Program-made: the position numbers and the translations under genes
Part shown: in pieces, positions 32,944 through 36,610 of the stretch
Numbering within the stretch: position 1 is the stretch's first letter
Layout: every line of letters starts with the position of its first letter
Source: DASULK01 sp036381835
GTDB lineage: Bacteria > Actinomycetota > Actinomycetes > Mycobacteriales > Micromonosporaceae
Assembly: GCA_036381835.1 (NCBI GenBank)
Contig: DASVCA010000081.1
Span: forward strand, 1-36,610
Length of the DNA: 36,610 nt
Direction: 5' to 3'
Notes under the pieces: model-generated
The model's database searches: none
Seen by the model: only the letters and a program-made list of their open reading frames with translations
What the model was told of the DNA's origin: nothing

Positions 32944-34026
32944 ATGACCTATCGCAACGATCCGTACGACCCGAAGCAGGTTGCCCTGCTCGACCAGAGC
33001 GCGCTCGACGACGCGGTCGCCGAGGCGGAGAAGGCGTTCTCCACCGCCCCCGACCTCGACGCCTTGACCGCGCTGAAACCCGCCCATCTCGGGGACCGGG
33101 CCCCGATCTCCCTGGCCCGCCGGGAGATCGGGGCGCTGCCACCCGCGGCCCGAGCCGACGCGGGCAAGCGGGTCAACGAGGCCCGGCACCGCATCGAGGC
33201 GGCCTTCGCCGAGCGGCGAGCCGAGCTCGAACGCCTGCGGACGGAGCGGATGCTGGCCGACGAGCGGGTGGATGTCACCCTGCCGTGGGACCGGCGCCGG
33301 CGCGGCGCCCGCCACCCGCTCTCGACCCTGATGGAGCGGATCGGCGACCTGTTCATCGGCATGGGATACGAGGTCGCCGAGGGACCCGAGGTCGAGTTGG
33401 AGTGGTACAACTTCGACGCCCTGAACATCCGCCCGGACCACCCTGCCCGGACCATGATGGACACCTTCTACGTCCGAGCGGCGCAGGTCGGCGGCGGGGA
33501 GTCCGGCCTGGTGTTGCGCACTCACACCTCACCGGTGCAGGCCCGGGCCCTGCTCACCCGCGACCTGCCGGTCTACGTGGTCTGTCCCGGCCGGGTCTAC
33601 CGCACCGACGAGCTGGACGCCACCCACACCCCCGTGTTCCATCAGGTGGAAGGCCTGGTGGTGGACAAGGGGATCACGATGGCCCACCTCAAGGGCACCC
33701 TGGACCACTTCGCCCGGGCGATGTTCGGTCCGGAGGCGAAGACCCGGCTGCGCCCGTCGTACTTCCCGTTCACGGAGCCGTCCGCGGAGATGGACCTGTG
33801 GTTCCCGCAGCACCGCGACGGACCCCGGTGGATCGAATGGGGCGGTTGCGGCATGGTCAACCCACGCGTGCTGCGCGCCTGCGGCATCGACCCGGACGTC
33901 TACTCCGGGTTCGCATTCGGCATGGGCATCGAACGCACGCTGATGTTCCGTAACGGGGTCACCGACATGCGGGACATGGTCGAGGGGGACGCGCGGTTCA
34001 GTTGCGCGTTCGGGATGGAGGTCTGA
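32944..34026 (+). CDS. pheS: Phenylalanyl-tRNA synthetase alpha subunit
   Basis: The product is 360 residues. The N-terminal coiled coil (about 15-110) that reaches tRNA is followed by the class II catalytic domain. Motif 1 is around HPLSTLMERIGDLFIGMGYE, motif 2 at YRTDELDATHTPVFHQVEG (about 220-238), and motif 3 at GFAFGMGIERTLMFRNGV near 323-340. The THTSPVQAR segment supports Phe-AMP binding. The frame is open upstream to 32827, but the ATG at 32944 fits the promoter and the conserved start. GAGGGAG lies about 14 bases upstream. It partners with PheT. Confidence 0.97.
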   Translation: MTYRNDPYDPKQVALLDQSALDDAVAEAEKAFSTAPDLDALTALKPAHLGDRAPISLARREIGALPPAARADAGKRVNEARHRIEAAFAERRAELERLRTERMLADERVDVTLPWDRRRRGARHPLSTLMERIGDLFIGMGYEVAEGPEVELEWYNFDALNIRPDHPARTMMDTFYVRAAQVGGGESGLVLRTHTSPVQARALLTRDLPVYVVCPGRVYRTDELDATHTPVFHQVEGLVVDKGITMAHLKGTLDHFARAMFGPEAKTRLRPSYFPFTEPSAEMDLWFPQHRDGPRWIEWGGCGMVNPRVLRACGIDPDVYSGFAFGMGIERTLMFRNGVTDMRDMVEGDARFSCAFGMEV

Positions 34027-34027
34027 C

Positions 34028-36529
34028 ATGCGGGTCCCCGTCTCGTGGCTGCGGGAGTACGTCGACGCGCCCACCGATCCCGCGCTGCTGGAACTCGCGC
34101 TGGTCAAGGTCGGGCTCGAAGTCGAGTCGATCACCGACCTGCGTACCACGGTCACCGGTGACCTGGTCGTGGGCCGGGTGTCGGAGATCGAGGAGTTGAC
34201 CGGCTTCAAGAAGCCGATCCGCTTCTGCCGGGTGGACGTCGGTGCGGCGAACGGCACCGGCGAACCGCAGGAGATCGTCTGCGGGGCCACGAACTTCGCC
34301 GTCGGCGACCGGGTCGTGGTGATCCTGCCCGGCGGGGTGCTGCCCGGAGGCTTTCGCATCGGCGCCCGCAAGACGTACGGCCGGATGTCCAACGGCATGA
34401 TCTGCTCGGCCCGTGAGTTGGGCATCAGCGACGAGCACTCTGGAATCCTGGTGCTGCCGCCGGATGTGTCTGCGCAGCCCGGTGCCGACGCACGCCCCGT
34501 GGTCGGACTCGACGATGTCGTGGTCGAGTTGAATATCACCCCGGACCGGGGCTACTGCTTCTCGATTCGCGGCATCGCGCGGGAGCTGGCCTCCTCCCTC
34601 GGACTCCCGTTCCGTGATCCCGCCGCTTTGCCCGACGTCCCCACGGCGACCGCGGAGCCGGCCTATCCGGTACGGGTCGAGGATCCGATCGGGTGCGACC
34701 GCTTCGCCGGACGGGTGGTGCGGGGCATCGACCCGAGCGCGCAGAGTCCGGAGTGGATGCGTCGTCGGCTCACCCTGGCGGGTATGCGGCCGATCTCGCT
34801 CGCCGTCGATATCACCAACTACCTGATGCTGGAAATCGGTCAACCGATGCACGCCTTCGATCTGGCGAAGCTGCGCGGTGAGCTGGTGGTCCGGCGAGCG
34901 CGGGCGGGGGAGCGGCTGACGACCCTGGACGGGGTGGATCGCGCCCTCGATCCCGACGATCTGGTGATCGCCGACGACTCGGGGGTGATCTCGCTGGCCG
35001 CGGTGATGGGTGGGGCCGACACCGAGATCTCCGATGGCACCACCGAGCTGCTCTTCGAGGCCGCGCATTGGGATCCGCCGTCCGTCGCGCGTGCCGTGCG
35101 ACGCCACAAGCTGCCGAGCGAGGCCAGCAAACGGTTCGAGCGGGGGGTTGACCCGCAACTGCCGTTGATCGCGCTCAGCCGCGCGGTCGCGCTGCTGACC
35201 GAGTACGCCGGCGGCACGGTCGACGAGCGGGTGCTCGACGTCGACTCGGTGGCCCCGCGCGAGCAGATCGGCATCCCGGCCGAGCTGCCGGCCCGCACCG
35301 CAGGGGTGCCGTATCCGACCGAGCGGGTGGTCGAACTGCTCGAGGAGGTCGGCTGCACGGTGACGGTCGCCGACGACCGGCTGGCGGTGACGCCGCCGAG
35401 CTGGCGACCCGATCTCACCGATCCGGCCGATCTGGTCGAGGAGGTGGTCCGCCTGGACGGGTACGACAAGGTGCCGAGCGTGCTGCCCGTCGCACCGCCT
35501 GGAAGGGGTCTCACGCCGACGCAGCGGCGGCGGCGGACCGTCGCGCGCGCCCTGGCCGAGGCGGGCTACGTCGAGGTGCTCTGCTACCCGTTCACCAGCA
35601 CCGCCGCACTCGACGCGCTCGGCCTGCCGGACGACGATCCCCGGCGTGCCCTGGTGCAGCTGGCCAACCCGCTGTCGGAGGAGGAGCCGGCGCTGCGCAG
35701 CACCCTGCTGCCGCCGTTGCTGGCCGCTCTGCGGCGCAACGTCGGGCGCGGGCAGCGTGATCTCGCGCTGTTCGAACTGGGCCTGGTGTTCCATCCGGCA
35801 CGGAACCCGACGGGTGATGCGCCCCCGCGCATGGGGGTCGCCGACCGTCCGACGGATGCGCAGCTCGCCGCGGCGGAGACGTTCGTGCCGGAGCAGCCGT
35901 GGCACGTCGCGGTGGTGCTCGCCGGGGACGTGGAATCGCCCGGGTGGTGGGGGCGGGGCCGTCCGGCTAGCTGGGCCGACGCGGTGGCCGCCGCCCGGCT
36001 CGCCCTCGACGCGGCGGGGGTGCCGGTCGAGCGGGTCGAGATCCGCGCCGGCGAGCGGGCACCGTGGCACCCCGGCCGCTGCGCCGAGGTGCTGGTCGAC
36101 GGGACGGTCGTCGGGTACGCGGGCGAACTGCATCCGGCCGCGGTGGCGGCCCTCGACCTGCCGAGGCGGACCTGCGCGATGGAGTTGACCGTGGACGCGC
36201 TGCCGTTGCCCGGGGTGGTGCCGGCACCGCGGATCTCCACCTACCCGCCGGCGTTGATCGACGTCGCGTTGGTGGTCGGTGCGGAGGTTCCCGCCGCCGA
36301 CGTGCAGCGCGCACTGGTCACCGGCGCCGGTGACCTGTTGGAGTCGGTGCGCCTGTTCGACGTCTACGAGTCCGCCGAGCAGCTCGGCACGGGACGTAAG
36401 TCGCTGGCGTACAAGCTGGTCTTCCGCGCGCCGGATCGCACCCTGACGGTGGAGGAGGCGGTGGCGGCGCGGGATGCGGCCGTCGCCGAGGCGGCGAGCC
36501 GGTTCGGCGCGGTGCTGCGCGGCGGCTGA
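34028..36529 (+). CDS. pheT: Phenylalanyl-tRNA synthetase beta subunit
   Basis: The product is 833 residues, normal for the bacterial beta chain. It starts MRVPVSWLREYVDAPTDP. A tRNA-binding OB fold (about 40-155) has GATNFAVGDRVVV and YGRMSNGMICSARELG. The B3/B4 editing domain follows, then B5 with TPPSWRPDLTDPADLVEEV (about 456-474), a catalytic-like core, and a C-terminal FDX-ACB anticodon-binding domain from about 735 with RISTYPPALIDVALVV and YESAEQLGTGRKSLAYKL. The ATG is one base after the pheS stop, so the two chains are coupled. Confidence 0.97.
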   Translation: MRVPVSWLREYVDAPTDPALLELALVKVGLEVESITDLRTTVTGDLVVGRVSEIEELTGFKKPIRFCRVDVGAANGTGEPQEIVCGATNFAVGDRVVVILPGGVLPGGFRIGARKTYGRMSNGMICSARELGISDEHSGILVLPPDVSAQPGADARPVVGLDDVVVELNITPDRGYCFSIRGIARELASSLGLPFRDPAALPDVPTATAEPAYPVRVEDPIGCDRFAGRVVRGIDPSAQSPEWMRRRLTLAGMRPISLAVDITNYLMLEIGQPMHAFDLAKLRGELVVRRARAGERLTTLDGVDRALDPDDLVIADDSGVISLAAVMGGADTEISDGTTELLFEAAHWDPPSVARAVRRHKLPSEASKRFERGVDPQLPLIALSRAVALLTEYAGGTVDERVLDVDSVAPREQIGIPAELPARTAGVPYPTERVVELLEEVGCTVTVADDRLAVTPPSWRPDLTDPADLVEEVVRLDGYDKVPSVLPVAPPGRGLTPTQRRRRTVARALAEAGYVEVLCYPFTSTAALDALGLPDDDPRRALVQLANPLSEEEPALRSTLLPPLLAALRRNVGRGQRDLALFELGLVFHPARNPTGDAPPRMGVADRPTDAQLAAAETFVPEQPWHVAVVLAGDVESPGWWGRGRPASWADAVAAARLALDAAGVPVERVEIRAGERAPWHPGRCAEVLVDGTVVGYAGELHPAAVAALDLPRRTCAMELTVDALPLPGVVPAPRISTYPPALIDVALVVGAEVPAADVQRALVTGAGDLLESVRLFDVYESAEQLGTGRKSLAYKLVFRAPDRTLTVEEAVAARDAAVAEAASRFGAVLRGG

Positions 36530-36545
36530 CCGGATCCGGGCCGGT

Positions 36546-36583
36546 CCGGCTGTCGCGGGGCGCGACCGTCCCGCGACAGCCGG
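36546..36583 (+). terminator. Strong hairpin after pheT
   Basis: CCGGCTGTCGCGGG (36546-36559) pairs perfectly with CCCGCGACAGCCGG (36570-36583), a 14-bp stem with a 10-base loop, starting 17 bases after the pheT stop. There is no T-run. It probably ends the pheST transcript. Confidence 0.75.
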
Positions 36584-36610
36584 GCCCACCCGTGCGCTCG
36601 GGGTCACATC

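Overview
The window is about 36.6 kb of very GC-rich DNA, nearly all of it coding on the + strand. GTG starts are common, third codon positions are almost always G or C, and genes often overlap by 1 to 4 bases. The gene order and the BldD protein point to a sporulating actinomycete. Protein similarity as I recognise it suggests the Micromonosporaceae (Micromonospora or Salinispora type); the genus is inference. It looks like ordinary chromosomal core, with no insertion sequences, phage genes, CRISPR arrays, tRNA or rRNA genes. I found no plainly new multi-gene system. The interest lies in regulation and in a few odd proteins.

Layout. (1) 1-1734: end of aroQ, then efp and nusB, facing the developmental regulator bldD (- strand) across a shared hairpin. 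(2) 1948-12538: a pyrimidine operon, pyrR-pyrB-pyrC-carA-carB-pyrD-bioA-pyrF. It starts with an RNA element that looks like a PyrR-binding site covering the pyrR ribosome site. A biotin gene, bioA, is coupled into it. (3) 12599-18432: mihF, gmk, rpoZ, coaBC, metK and a PriA-like protein without a recognisable ATPase site. (4) 18520-23220: def, fmt, rsmB, then rpe and an orphan response regulator with a GGDEF-type domain. (5) 23284-27706: an FMN riboswitch followed by ribD, ribE, a PnuC-type riboflavin transporter (ribM), ribBA and ribH. (6) 27771-30361: hisE, hisG, a DMT-family membrane protein and a small PH-domain membrane protein. (7) 30408-36583: a long structured leader with an internal terminator, then infC (apparently starting at ATC), rpmI, rplT, a SpoU-type RNA methyltransferase, pheS and pheT, ending in a strong hairpin.

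Together the genes supply nucleotides (UMP, GDP), cofactors (riboflavin, CoA, biotin, SAM) and the translation start-up and early processing machinery (fMet-tRNA, deformylase, IF3, EF-P, L35, L20, PheRS). Three RNA control points can be read directly: the PyrR element, the FMN riboswitch and the infC leader. Several genes (rpe, hisE, perhaps gmk) lack a Shine-Dalgarno and have a -10-like hexamer six bases before a GTG, which suggests leaderless transcripts.
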